Positions 36,579 to 47,396 are shown, numbered from the stretch's first letter. The stretch: 64,000 nucleotides of DNA from Paracyclopina nana (GCA_019096065.1 JAGUCH010000007.1:4114501-4178500); one strand, 5' to 3'. Notes: generated by a model from the letters alone, not told the origin. Made by a program: numbers and translations.

Positions 36579-39500
36579 GCACCAACAATAAAGATTTAAT
36601 TACACCAAATGCCTCACTAGCAGAGCCTCAAAAAGAGGCTGACAATACAAAAAACGCTGACGCAGACGAAACTAAGAGTTATAACTACGAGCTACCCCCT
36701 TTCATGCAAGGACACTTTTCCCGAGAATGCGGAAAGGCCAGTTTTTCATTCTACAGAGCTCAATCTGAAGCCAGGAAACTTAAGGAAACAGGAGTAGCAG
36801 AAGTAGCCAAAGTGTCCACGAAAACCCAGACTGAGATCGAAAGCACTTGTCATTACTTCGACGACGAGCCTGCCGATATCATCGAAACGTGGGACTCGGT
36901 CAGTAACCAGGGGAAACCTAAAACTGACAAGCCCGTAACAACAATCGAAAATAGCCCACTAGCCGACTCCAGCGAGGAGAAAACCTTACTAGAGCAAGGC
37001 AATATATGGGACTATGCAATTTACTCCTCACTGGCCATACTAGGAGCCTCCTTGGCCACCCAAGCTGTAAGGAACCCTCTAATTACCAAAGCAGCCTCTA
37101 CGGCCATCATCATCGCAGTCACTGGCAAAACCGTAGCCGAATACGCTAAGAATAACTTAACCAATTTAACTAGATTATTAGGCCTAAATAAGGAAAGCAA
37201 AGAAAAAGAAGTCGCATGCCTGAAAATAACCAATCGGACCGTGCCTTGCGAAAGCAGCACTGCTGAGCTCAACAAAGCACCAGTTACCGTAACAAAACTT
37301 GAGACTTCCACCCCTGCTGAGGCCCCAGTCTCGGCCACAGTCGTAGCCGAGACAGCTGAAGCAACAACCAATAATACAGGTGCAGCTGAAGATGATGATA
37401 TAATGACCATAATCCAGTCCAAAATTAATTCAGTGCAAGCAGTAAACTTTAGCACACACGTAAAGAAATCCCTAGATGAAGTAGACGTCTGGGGCAACGA
37501 GGACATTCAAAGTTGTCATTCACTAGAGTTAAATGACTTGGCAGATCGCCCATTTATTCACGTACAGCTACCAGGCCCGGTTTTCATCAAAGCGATGATC
37601 GACACGGGCTCGCAAAGCCAAATAATTTCGACGAAGCTCGTAGAAATCATCGAAAATAAATTAGGCTACAGCCTACCAAGAGTAGCCACCAGACACAAGC
37701 TAAAAGTATTCAACGGCGAATCGATACCTTCTTCCGAGGCAGTGATACTACAAATTCTGCTAGGAGGTAAAATTCTACTAAGAAAAGTCATGTTTCTAAT
37801 AGCAGACGTAGAAACGATGCTATTAATAGGCAATTCGCTTTTCGCACACAACGATGTAAGACTGACTTGTAAAGGAACCACACAATACGTAGAATTAATT
37901 GGAAAAATGTCAAAATACGGTAAAATACCATTGGAATTATCATCGCAGGAGTTTTACCCAGTAATACTAACCCATTCCGTGGCGTTGAGTCCAGGAGAGG
38001 AAATTACCACGTTGGCATACATCAAAGACGAAGCCCCCATACTGCCAGGCCTCGAGTACAACGAGGACACAGAATGGGAGGCCGACGAAGATGACGAATC
38101 GATTATCAGCCATATATCCAAATTTGAAAACCAACCTATGCTTTTCGAAGCGGAAGAATTCCTAAAGCCAGAGTTAACGGATGGCGCAATCACAAAAGCT
38201 GACCACAACGGAATGGTGGCCATCAACTTGAGAAACACATGCGAATTTCCAATACGACTTGACGGACAGCAGATAGTTGGACATGTAAATCTAATCGATT
38301 CGCACCGATTTAAAAAGACGGATAAAATAAATCGCATCAACCTGGGACTAAAAGCCATAGCTAGATATCCTTCCCAGTGTTATTGCCAGCCACACGGAAT
38401 AATTGCTCAATTTTCAGACGTAAATGGGCTTACACGCACCACGTTTAATGCCTTTGACAGAGCAAACCCATTAAAAGGTAAAAATAGACCTAAAATTGTA
38501 TACCGGGACATGCAGCTATTTTTGGCCAGCGACCAACAAGACTCGTACGACCAACTCACAGATGAGTACCTGCAAAAATGGCTCGCGAAGAAAGAGATAA
38601 CTCACATCCCATGCATATTCGTAATTCCCGTTGAGCAACACTTATCGGGAGAAATGAAGAGGATTCTTTGCACATGCAATCGACTATTCAACAATTTTAA
38701 GCTTTTACACTTAAGGCACAATCATTGTTGCCACCGACACCAAACATTAGCCACAGCCCCTATTACCTCCTTCCTAGCTGGATACGAATACACAGTTTTA
38801 ACCATCTTCGCTGACGGCCTTGAATGCTTCAACTTCCAATACCAAAAGAACAAAGGAGAGGATTTCTATGACCTCAAAGTAATGGACTCACAGCTGAGAC
38901 TATACAAATTGGCCAACGATATTCATATAATCCTACACATCCGTCAAGAGGACGTGGAAGACACCGAATACACCACGGCCCTGATATACACTATATTAGG
39001 ACAATTACGCTTCAAGCAAACGAGCGACTACATTTACGTACGGGCCGTGACCGAATGTCTAATAAACTTAAACGATAACCCTCTATTTTTGGCCAGTGCA
39101 GCAGCCCTCACACTTCTTTCCGGGCTAAAATACTACCCCGAAGAAAGCACTTTTCAAGACCTACGAACCGACTATAATATACACCACTTTGTCTACATAC
39201 CCGAAGGCTGCCGCTGCAACCTATGTCTAAAGCGAGAAAATGATCAACCAGTCACGGTCTGCGGAGTAAAGACAATCTTCGAAGGTCACCTGGGAGAGTA
39301 CCACAACCGCCAGACGCTGATCAGAAAAACCTCAGAACCGGACTTAGTGAGCGCATCACTAGACATAGCCGAACATACCGAGACGGAGAAACAGCTATTT
39401 GAAGAAGTATATCAGCTTCTAATAAATCACCCTTCAAGTATAACGGAGAACACGATATTCAACGGGCTAGGCGGCTATTTTTTCGCCACCCCTGATGAAG

Positions 39501-42500
39501 AGTTCGACAAGTTCGATCTGAGCCACATACCTGAAAGCCACAGGGAGAAATTTAGGTCCCTTATGAAATCATACAACGACTGCTTCACCAATGACCCGCG
39601 CGCGTACAAATTATGGAATAGCCCTCCTATAGAGTTCGAAACAAAAGATAACGTAAAGGTCGTGGCCAAGGCCTATAATATGGGACGACAGGACGTCGCA
39701 CTCTGTGACCGAAAGATAGGCCTTATGCTGGCCAGTGGCTTGATTGAGCCCGTAGATGCAAGCCTTAATAAATTTGGCTCGAGCCCCTGTTTCATTCGCA
39801 ATAGAAAAAACGATGAAGATACTCCGATGAAGCAGCGCAAAGTCAGATTACTATATGACCTCCAGGAGCTAAACAGCCACATTGTGTACCGTGAGACAGG
39901 CCATGTAATACCACCAATACAAACACTTTTGCCGATGCTTAATAAGGCCTGTCTGCTAACCACAGTAGATTACGCATCGGGCTTCGACCAGTGTAGATTA
40001 GCAGAAAGCTCAGCTGATTTATCTTGCTTATGTGTAACCTCCCCACGAAGTATTTACAGAGGCCACCTTTTCAGGCCCAAGACCATCCCGATGGGACTAG
40101 CACTATCACCAGTAGTTTTCTCCACAATTGTGCAACAGTCCTTACATCCCGAAATACTCGACAGATGCACATGCTATGTAGACGATTTGTGCCTGGCACG
40201 GGTCAAAAACGAGCCCGCTCCCGCAGATGATAACGACTACGAATGCCATTTACGAGACTTCCAGCTCATGCTAGAAAGCATGCGCAACTTAAATGCTCTA
40301 CTTTCATTAAAGAAAAGCAAAGTAGCAGTAAAAGAAGTTGAAGTCTTAGGCCACATAATAAAGATAGCACAAAACGGACGAGTAACAATGGAAATGCCAC
40401 CGAAATACCGGGACGCATTTGACAATTACCCGCCACCAAAAACTAGAAAGCAACTGCAGCGCTTCGTAGGCCTCACAAATTGGCTCAGCCAATATTGCCC
40501 TAGCCTGGGAGCGTACATAGCCCCGATATTAGATATCCTGGGCACCGACGATGGCCGGGCTGGAAAATTCACCCTTTCTCCATTCCAAGAAAAATGCTTT
40601 AAAGCCATTGTCGAAGAAATAAAATTAGGCCTCACGCTAGCCTTACCTTCTTACGGAGAAACATATGTAATAGTTGACGCCGGGACAATAAGCTACTCAG
40701 CACTGCTGGCGGAAGTGGACCCTCAAGGCAAAATGGTCTGCCTCGGAGCCCACTCGGCCAGATTCCCATTAGCTATTGTACTCAATTACTGCTCATTCAC
40801 AAAAGAATGCGTGGGAATATTAGCAGCAGTCACACATTATAAGAAAATTCTTGATGCATGCACACGAGTGATAATTATCACAGATTGCATGGCAATTGCT
40901 TCCATCCTCTCGCATTCATTTACCACAAACAATTCGTTCATGACGCGTTTAGCATCTCGATTATATGCACTACCATACTCCTGGAGACTGAGAACGGTCC
41001 CAAGGGACCAACTAGACGTGGTAGATGTTCTACTGAATAAATTTAAATTCTCGACTGACGAAACGATGTTTTTCGCCCCTTACAGTAACTCATGCCAGCT
41101 TACAAAAGACCTATACGCAGGCAAGCTAGAACTGCCAGAGGATCTGAAAAATAAAGTAATAACCACGCAAGAACTTCTCACTCATATTTACAACACGTTA
41201 CTAAATAATGGCCTTCTTTCCAAGCAACTATTAGACAAACGTTTAGCATCGCTCCGAGACAAGTGGACTGACTTGATAGGCCCATGTGAAAACGAGCCAT
41301 GGGACGAAGATAGCCTGGTCATTGTCAAAGATGACCCGCATGAAGAACCTATCAAGCACACTCATGAGGAAGAGATAAATCCATACTCAGCCGTTAGCTA
41401 CTTAGAAAATAACCCCGTAGTGGAAATACTCTCAGTAAAAAGAGCACCCGAGCCGAGGCTACCGGGAATTACTCGCAATTTGCTCATTAAACTTCAGAGA
41501 AACTGCGAAGAAACGCAAACCATTGTAAAGCTACTACTCATCAGCGATAAAAAGCACATCCCTCCGGAACTTTCAAGCCGCTTTAGAGTACTTGACGCAT
41601 CGATACTAGTGGCTCGCAAGAACCTAAAAAGGCCCTTTTCGCAGGCCAGCAATACGAAAATATATATGAGCACTCATAACACAGCATATTTACTAGCATG
41701 TACTCACCTATTACATAACCACTTAGGTGCGAATAAAATGAATCTACTCTTTACACAATCTATGTACGGCACTTACAGTGCAAGAATTGCACGCATTATA
41801 TCCTCAGCATGCATCCACTGTAGCCTAAACAAACAATCAAACTCCCGTTTTATAGGAAAAAGCCGGTTCCCACTACCGAAAGCCCCTTTTGACATGGTCT
41901 CCATAGATTTAGCATTCTTCGACGAAACACTGATAACCGGCAGAAATGCCACAGTGGCTTTTATAATGGTAGACATGTTCAGTAAGCTTCTTATAGTCAA
42001 GCCTCTCACAGATGCCAAGTTCAAACAAATATCAACCGCCATGGAAGAGATATTCTCCACATATGGCACCCCAAAGCACATAATTGCTGACAACGGAGGT
42101 AACCTTACTCGAAATCTAGCCATGCAGGAATTAATAAATAAGTATAGCGTGGAGACCGTAGGATTACTATTTACCACTCCTCATAAACACACAAATAGTT
42201 ATGCAGAAAGTAACATACGCCTCTTAAGAAAAGCTCTACTGCAAAATCTGCAATGCTATAATAAAAAGCAGAGCGAAGTACTAAAATATACAGTGTTCGC
42301 CCTCAACAATCGACCGCTAACCTTTTACAAATATGTTGATGAAAAAGGTCACACCATCATTCCTACACCGTTCAGCCTATTTTTTGACCGAAAGCCCGTT
42401 TTTGACATCGGACATGACATTTATGACATTCTTTCGGAAACAGAAAAATTAGTACAGAAAAAACAATGGGCCGAAATAATACAGGAATACGATGAAAAGG

Positions 42501-44182
42501 AAGAAGAGAGGATAAAAGTAATGTCAAAGACTGAATCCCTGTCCTTCAAACCAGAAATTGGAAGCCTCGTGTTCGTTCGACGGTTGCCGGAAAATAAACA
42601 CAGGCGAAGATTTATGGCCGAGTTACACGAAATTGTTGATATAACGCGCACTCAGGCCACAGTCAAGCCCTACTTACGTAAAGGAAAAGAACGACAAGTC
42701 GGCCTAGACCAAATTAAAATATATCGCTTTCACGAGTTATACTCCATGCTTCCTGAAAAAGTCACCGATTTATTACTGCGTACTTATACTCCAGAACAAA
42801 TTAGCAAAAATGAGAGCTCAAGGGAGATGAGACAATTTCTGACCAACCCTTTGGTCAAACCTCCTCACAAAAGGAAAACTGACGAGATCTCTGAAAGAGA
42901 GCTGGTAGAACAGCTAATTTCGGAAACCACGTCTGACACTACAACCTCGTACGATAGACAACTGCAAACCGCCTTAGATGCAGGCAGCATCTTGCAAAGA
43001 AAAGCCGCTGATATATTTAAGCCTGAGGACATCGCACGAATAAGACAAAAGGCACAAGATGTGGTTCTCGAAGATTGGAAACAGTTCAAAATTAGACATA
43101 AAGATTCCCCCGAACAAATAAAGGCCCAACTAGGCCTTGACAAAAATATGCCCTCGTTCAGACAGCTAGCATTAGATAGGGTCAAAAATCAGGCTCCACA
43201 TCAAGACCCTAAAACAATGGAATACTCCACACCAGACAAACCATCTGAGCCAGTTAACCCAGACTACAGTTCCATTTCCAAAGCATTCCCGAAGGACCGG
43301 GAGCAAAATCAATCATTCGACACTGACGGAAGTTTTTCTCCTGACCACCCTATACTAAACGAGAATAATCTACAGGCCGAGCTTTCTAGAATCAATTTCC
43401 CGAACCGAAACATGGACCTTGAAATCGAGTCTTTAGCTGACTCCTTCGCTAAGGCCTCCATTGAGCCCCAAGACCCATTGTTCTCGGGATTACTGCAACC
43501 TACAGACCTAACCAAGGCCTTTGACAATACTAAAGAATTCATCGAAGAATTCGAAAAACAGACCAGCTTTGTCAGCCCAGAGAGTAAAAATAAACTACTA
43601 GAAGGCTTTAGGAGACTGTCACGAGCTTTCACTTCTCCTTTTAAATCACCCAAAACACGCCCAGAGGAGGCAGGCACAGAAATGTCACCCCTGATTCCAA
43701 GCACTAACGATCCTTCACACGATCCTGACGTATACGAGGACGTGGGAGAATATGGAGCCACTGCCAGGCCGCCCACACCAGATGAAGAAGACGAATTAGT
43801 CTCACCACCTAGTATAGCAGACGAAATGCTGCGTAGATTGCGAGGCAGAAAACCAATAAATTACAGAGAAGCAAGAGCATACACAAAAAAGGTACACTAT
43901 GTGCCACTCGAGCCCAGAGAAGGACCTCTGCCACTGGCTGAAAGGAGAAAACTCCGCGAAATATTCAACAGCGACAATGGTGATTCGCCTTATCGAGTCC
44001 AGTTGAAACATCACGTATTAAGAGATTGGAAAGGAAAACACGTCGTAGCACCGCGTTTCGACTACGCCATCTTCCTCAAGGCGATGGGGTTAGACAGCGA
44101 GAGCGACGAGCTACAAAAAACATTAATGAAGCACAGAGTTACGCGAGACGACATGTACCACCTATATAAAGGAACACTATAG
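36575..44182 (+). CDS. Giant pro-pol polyprotein (protease, RT, RNase H, integrase) with extra domains
   Basis: About 2535 aa from the ATG that overlaps the gag stop; also reachable by -1 frameshift, since the frame is open upstream. Order: about 330 residues including two hydrophobic segments (AIYSSLAILGASLATQAV and AASTAIIIAVTGKTVAEYA, about 150-190); aspartic protease IDTGSQSQ (about 345); about 500 residues of unknown type with Cys/His clusters; RT with VRLLYDLQELN, LLTTVDYASGFDQ and CYVDDLCLA (about 1200); RNase H (VDAGTISYSA, TKECVGILA, ITDCMA); integrase HHCC (HNHLGAN..CIHCS) and D,D,E (SIDLAFF, IIADNGG, SYAESNI); SH3-like tail. A further 500 residues of unknown sequence complete it. 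Every catalytic motif is intact. Ordinary gypsy Pol is 1000-1300 aa. Confidence 0.92.
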   Translation: MSTNNKDLITPNASLAEPQKEADNTKNADADETKSYNYELPPFMQGHFSRECGKASFSFYRAQSEARKLKETGVAEVAKVSTKTQTEIESTCHYFDDEPADIIETWDSVSNQGKPKTDKPVTTIENSPLADSSEEKTLLEQGNIWDYAIYSSLAILGASLATQAVRNPLITKAASTAIIIAVTGKTVAEYAKNNLTNLTRLLGLNKESKEKEVACLKITNRTVPCESSTAELNKAPVTVTKLETSTPAEAPVSATVVAETAEATTNNTGAAEDDDIMTIIQSKINSVQAVNFSTHVKKSLDEVDVWGNEDIQSCHSLELNDLADRPFIHVQLPGPVFIKAMIDTGSQSQIISTKLVEIIENKLGYSLPRVATRHKLKVFNGESIPSSEAVILQILLGGKILLRKVMFLIADVETMLLIGNSLFAHNDVRLTCKGTTQYVELIGKMSKYGKIPLELSSQEFYPVILTHSVALSPGEEITTLAYIKDEAPILPGLEYNEDTEWEADEDDESIISHISKFENQPMLFEAEEFLKPELTDGAITKADHNGMVAINLRNTCEFPIRLDGQQIVGHVNLIDSHRFKKTDKINRINLGLKAIARYPSQCYCQPHGIIAQFSDVNGLTRTTFNAFDRANPLKGKNRPKIVYRDMQLFLASDQQDSYDQLTDEYLQKWLAKKEITHIPCIFVIPVEQHLSGEMKRILCTCNRLFNNFKLLHLRHNHCCHRHQTLATAPITSFLAGYEYTVLTIFADGLECFNFQYQKNKGEDFYDLKVMDSQLRLYKLANDIHIILHIRQEDVEDTEYTTALIYTILGQLRFKQTSDYIYVRAVTECLINLNDNPLFLASAAALTLLSGLKYYPEESTFQDLRTDYNIHHFVYIPEGCRCNLCLKRENDQPVTVCGVKTIFEGHLGEYHNRQTLIRKTSEPDLVSASLDIAEHTETEKQLFEEVYQLLINHPSSITENTIFNGLGGYFFATPDEEFDKFDLSHIPESHREKFRSLMKSYNDCFTNDPRAYKLWNSPPIEFETKDNVKVVAKAYNMGRQDVALCDRKIGLMLASGLIEPVDASLNKFGSSPCFIRNRKNDEDTPMKQRKVRLLYDLQELNSHIVYRETGHVIPPIQTLLPMLNKACLLTTVDYASGFDQCRLAESSADLSCLCVTSPRSIYRGHLFRPKTIPMGLALSPVVFSTIVQQSLHPEILDRCTCYVDDLCLARVKNEPAPADDNDYECHLRDFQLMLESMRNLNALLSLKKSKVAVKEVEVLGHIIKIAQNGRVTMEMPPKYRDAFDNYPPPKTRKQLQRFVGLTNWLSQYCPSLGAYIAPILDILGTDDGRAGKFTLSPFQEKCFKAIVEEIKLGLTLALPSYGETYVIVDAGTISYSALLAEVDPQGKMVCLGAHSARFPLAIVLNYCSFTKECVGILAAVTHYKKILDACTRVIIITDCMAIASILSHSFTTNNSFMTRLASRLYALPYSWRLRTVPRDQLDVVDVLLNKFKFSTDETMFFAPYSNSCQLTKDLYAGKLELPEDLKNKVITTQELLTHIYNTLLNNGLLSKQLLDKRLASLRDKWTDLIGPCENEPWDEDSLVIVKDDPHEEPIKHTHEEEINPYSAVSYLENNPVVEILSVKRAPEPRLPGITRNLLIKLQRNCEETQTIVKLLLISDKKHIPPELSSRFRVLDASILVARKNLKRPFSQASNTKIYMSTHNTAYLLACTHLLHNHLGANKMNLLFTQSMYGTYSARIARIISSACIHCSLNKQSNSRFIGKSRFPLPKAPFDMVSIDLAFFDETLITGRNATVAFIMVDMFSKLLIVKPLTDAKFKQISTAMEEIFSTYGTPKHIIADNGGNLTRNLAMQELINKYSVETVGLLFTTPHKHTNSYAESNIRLLRKALLQNLQCYNKKQSEVLKYTVFALNNRPLTFYKYVDEKGHTIIPTPFSLFFDRKPVFDIGHDIYDILSETEKLVQKKQWAEIIQEYDEKEEERIKVMSKTESLSFKPEIGSLVFVRRLPENKHRRRFMAELHEIVDITRTQATVKPYLRKGKERQVGLDQIKIYRFHELYSMLPEKVTDLLLRTYTPEQISKNESSREMRQFLTNPLVKPPHKRKTDEISERELVEQLISETTSDTTTSYDRQLQTALDAGSILQRKAADIFKPEDIARIRQKAQDVVLEDWKQFKIRHKDSPEQIKAQLGLDKNMPSFRQLALDRVKNQAPHQDPKTMEYSTPDKPSEPVNPDYSSISKAFPKDREQNQSFDTDGSFSPDHPILNENNLQAELSRINFPNRNMDLEIESLADSFAKASIEPQDPLFSGLLQPTDLTKAFDNTKEFIEEFEKQTSFVSPESKNKLLEGFRRLSRAFTSPFKSPKTRPEEAGTEMSPLIPSTNDPSHDPDVYEDVGEYGATARPPTPDEEDELVSPPSIADEMLRRLRGRKPINYREARAYTKKVHYVPLEPREGPLPLAERRKLREIFNSDNGDSPYRVQLKHHVLRDWKGKHVVAPRFDYAIFLKAMGLDSESDELQKTLMKHRVTRDDMYHLYKGTL

Positions 44183-44263
44183 CCCTCAGGCGCCAGGCGT
44201 GCCGTCTCTTCTTAGCAACCCGTGCAACACTGCTCCCCAGTACACTCGCTTAAGCCTTGAAAA

Positions 44264-44896
44264 ATGGTGCTTAACGCATGCAACCTATTAGCTTGGAAAT
44301 CTGAGAAAAAACAACTAGCACTTGAATTGATAAGACAATATTGGGTGAGAATGAGCTTCTCATCGCCTACACTTCACGAACAGGACATTTTACACGAACT
44401 GTATGAGTTCGGAGTATACCAACACGTGAAAAAGGTTGGTAGACACAAAGCCTTTGTGCGGGCCACATATGACCTCCTGAGGCCTTCCCCATGGCATTCC
44501 TTAGTATCACGAGAAACAATATCTTCCCACGGCACCTCAAGCTTGTACAACTTCGACGAGCTAATTGGACTTACCGAAGGATTTATAAGAAAAAATAAAG
44601 GGATGGCCTACAAGCAGGCACTAAGTGAACATTACCTCAGTAACCGACACTATCCAGAACATTTCAGGGACGAACACCTGCGCCCTACACCAATGCCTCT
44701 GGACGCGTTATACGTGAGCCTAATTAGCTTAATGGCTTGCCGCTGGAGACTACACCTCAGAGGCAACCCAGAAATGGATCACGAGAAATTGGTGGCCATT
44801 CCTGAGCAATTCTTAGAGGACCACTGCCAGAATTACTGCGAAACAGACAAGCTTCGAATTAAATCAATTTTGGCCCTCTCAAACAGCGAAACATAA
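44264..44896 (+). CDS. DUF5662-like accessory protein, copy 1
   Basis: 210 aa. The centre aligns with copy 2: HKAFV, SLYNFDELIGLTEGFI, AYKQALSEHYLSN and RHYPEHF, then PTPMPLDALYVSLISL. The spacing of an acidic or His D-x-S-x-x-x-x-E region followed by A-x-x-HHY-x-x-N-x-HHPEH resembles DUF5662, known mainly from phages and large DNA viruses and thought to be HD-like metal-binding folds. The identification is by memory of the motif and should be tested. AATAAA at 44911 ends the gene. A TATATAAAGG box at 44163 in the pol tail could serve as promoter. Confidence 0.7.
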   Translation: MVLNACNLLAWKSEKKQLALELIRQYWVRMSFSSPTLHEQDILHELYEFGVYQHVKKVGRHKAFVRATYDLLRPSPWHSLVSRETISSHGTSSLYNFDELIGLTEGFIRKNKGMAYKQALSEHYLSNRHYPEHFRDEHLRPTPMPLDALYVSLISLMACRWRLHLRGNPEMDHEKLVAIPEQFLEDHCQNYCETDKLRIKSILALSNSET

Positions 44897-45038
44897 CAAA
44901 AAGGCTTGTCAATAAAGGCCAAAGAACACGAAATTGCCGATAAAAATATGAATAAAAAATAAAAGCCTTACATGTAACATCAGGACAAATAAACTAATAT
45001 AGCCTTTCTCATAAAACTTTCCTTAAATTTATTTCATA

Positions 45039-45773
45039 ATGCATAACACTTTTAGACCAGACAGCAGACAGTCCACTCATCACATTCTCTCGCTGCTACA
45101 GGAAACGATCCTGGAACTTAGCAGTCTCTTTGCGTCCACTATGGAGCCTACAGCACAGAAATTAATTATCAGAACTCCCGAATGGAAAAATACAGCTATA
45201 CGGCTCATGAAAAAACACTGGATAGACAAACAGCCAATTCCACCCCCAATTGGGATGACCAACCTTATGGACCGCGCCATGTTACACGAGCTGGCACGAT
45301 TCGGCATCGACCAGTACGTACAGCAAGTATGCACGCACAAAGCCTTTGTGACCAAAACTTTCGAGCGCTTCATTCGCCCGCCGTGGGAAAACGTAATCTC
45401 GCGAGACGAGATCGCAGCCTACGACGACTCCTCATTATATGAATTCGACGAGTTGGTTGGCCTGACCGAAGGCATCATTCATGGCCGTAAAGGAGCTGCC
45501 TACGACAGGGCCATCAGGCATCATTATCTGCGTAACCAGCACCACCCTGAACACTACGTCGACGGAAACGGCCAGCCCACTCCTATGCCGTTTGCACCCC
45601 TCTTAGCAAGCGCCTTAGGTCTAATTGCCACACGCTGGGAGAAACAGCTACAGGGCGACCCACAAGTCGACGACAAAACCCTGTCAATGATTGAGCCCCA
45701 AACATTGGACAATTACCATGAGCTTGACAAGATGCGAATTATGGGAATTATGTCGCTATTTAGGACACAATAA
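45039..45773 (+). CDS. DUF5662-like accessory protein, copy 2
   Basis: 244 aa from the first ATG; alignment with copy 1 suggests the ATG at 45141 (MEPTAQKL) may be the real start. Shared blocks: HKAFVTKTFERFIRP, SLYEFDELVGLTEGII, AIRHHYLRNQHHPEHY, PTPMPFAPL and ATRWEKQLQGDPQ. This copy keeps the full HHY-N-HHPEH motif of DUF5662-type proteins, while copy 1 has lost one His (RHYPEH). The two genes are tandem duplicates (about 140 bp apart) and considerably diverged. AATAAA at 45789. A role such as nucleotide or RNA processing is only a guess. Confidence 0.72.
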   Translation: MHNTFRPDSRQSTHHILSLLQETILELSSLFASTMEPTAQKLIIRTPEWKNTAIRLMKKHWIDKQPIPPPIGMTNLMDRAMLHELARFGIDQYVQQVCTHKAFVTKTFERFIRPPWENVISRDEIAAYDDSSLYEFDELVGLTEGIIHGRKGAAYDRAIRHHYLRNQHHPEHYVDGNGQPTPMPFAPLLASALGLIATRWEKQLQGDPQVDDKTLSMIEPQTLDNYHELDKMRIMGIMSLFRTQ

Positions 45774-46314
45774 ACTAGCACCAACAGCAATAAATATGAA
45801 TAATAAATATATATATATATACATAATAAAATTCAGCACACTCTCGCACTCTAGTGCGATATGTAGCTCCCAAATATGGCCACAAATTCGGTTAGGGTGA
45901 CCAGGTCACCATAACCTCTCACAACCTCAAATAGTCACGCACATCACACCAAATCTGGTTAGGGTGATGTCCGTGACACCGGTGCGTAAAACGGAAGCCA
46001 AAAATAAGACAAAATTTTTTTTGCCACCCACCTTTTCCGAAAAGGGGGGGGGGGAATGCAAGGCATACACACACGGATAGATCAATACGCTTTTTTGCAT
46101 CAAATACGGTGTTTTATTTAACAAATCCCAAAACCTTAATCATGACACCCAAAAACAACTTTACTTCAGTCACATAAAACCAGATACAGCCGGCTGATTC
46201 ACCCAACTGAGAGTTCACCAACTATAAAAGGTTAAGCTCAATCAGCAAAGCTCTCATTCAGCCCAAAAAGCAACCAGCGGAAGGACCGCATTGAGTGCTC
46301 TCTCAACGGAGCTA
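45774..46314. other. Spacer with two copies of a polypurine-tract-like motif
   Basis: GGTTAGGGTGA occurs at about 45890 and 45958; the same motif abuts the 3' LTR at 53794-53804. A minus-strand AATAAA (plus TTTATT near 46113) probably ends the antisense gene that stops at 46315. Confidence 0.6.
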
Positions 46315-47396
46315 TCACGGATCAATCATAGCCAGAGGAAATCTCTCATCAGTTGCCTCAGTTGAGTCTACCACATCAGCCTTGGAATCTTCAGAAATAC
46401 GAAAACGCAGCCCAGCGTGCTCAGCAGTTGGCCTTTTACAAGAAACCCTATCGTTGTACAAGACACCGGCCACCTGACAAAAAGAGAAAAATAAACCTCT
46501 AAATTAGCACCGCATTGCAACTGTGACTTACCAGATTCACGCACCCGCGCTTGCAACCAATGCCAAGCCTACCAAGGGCACAGCTCTCCAAGGGGAACAA
46601 ATACCATTTTGCAGCAGTTCCAAAACCAACCAGGTATACGCCTATCAGGAAACTTGCCCCCGATGCGGCGGCGCCTCCAAGAGGAACAAAAACCATTTCG
46701 CTACACGAGCCGGGCCCACCCAGCCAGCCGCATTGGCCCCTCCCACCGGCCTCGGCCTCGCCCATCGGCCTAACCCCTCGAACATGCCGGACCACGCCTT
46801 CACAGAGAGGTGGGGCCGCCCTCGAAGACCGAGGCGTCCCCACAGCACATTGACGAGTACAGGCCACAACTATCGAGCCAAACGCAGAGAGGCAGGCGAC
46901 ACGCCCAGTCCCGCCCATCGTCAGCGTGCCCCGCCCTCTCACCACGTCGGCCACCACGCCCTCGCCACGAAGATGGAATAGCAGGATAACTATAACTTCG
47001 ATTTTTATAAAACCACACTCTGTAACGAAAAAGAAAAAATATAACCTGTACTAATCACTTTGGTATAACAAAAACACTTACTTGACTTCCACGGGGACCA
47101 TTCAATGACCCGCCTTCGCGAGAAGAAGTTCGTCGACGACCACGCCCACGTCAGCACCCACGCCGAAAATGACATCGGCCACGCCTCAGATTCCAGTACG
47201 AGAAAGTTGGCTGGACTTGGACTACACCACCAACGCTGCCCACGCCTCCAGTCTTGCAACTCAGCTCGAGCTCGGCCACACCCACGTCTTGCGCTCGGCC
47301 ACACCCAGGACCTGACAATGACAAGGTCGCACGCGAGCCCCGCCCGCCTGATCACCACGAGGATTATTATAACAGCGATTTTTATAAAATCACATC
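46315..47396 (-). CDS. Antisense spliced gene of the giant element, partial model
   Basis: Three minus-strand exons with matching phases: 47082-47396 (enters at phase 1, leaves at phase 1), 46532-47019, 46315-46473 (stop TGA). Acceptors GTTGCAG, GTTACAG and TTTGTCAG; donors GTAAGTG and GTAAGTC. The last exon, beginning VAGVLYNDRVSCKRP, looks well coding; an AATAAA lies about 200 bp past the stop. The first two exons start with similar sequence (CDFIKIAVIIILVV and CGFIKIEVIVILLF), an internal exon duplication with hydrophobic character. No start exon was found. GC-rich, low-complexity composition lowers confidence; an untranslated RNA is the alternative. Confidence 0.4.
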
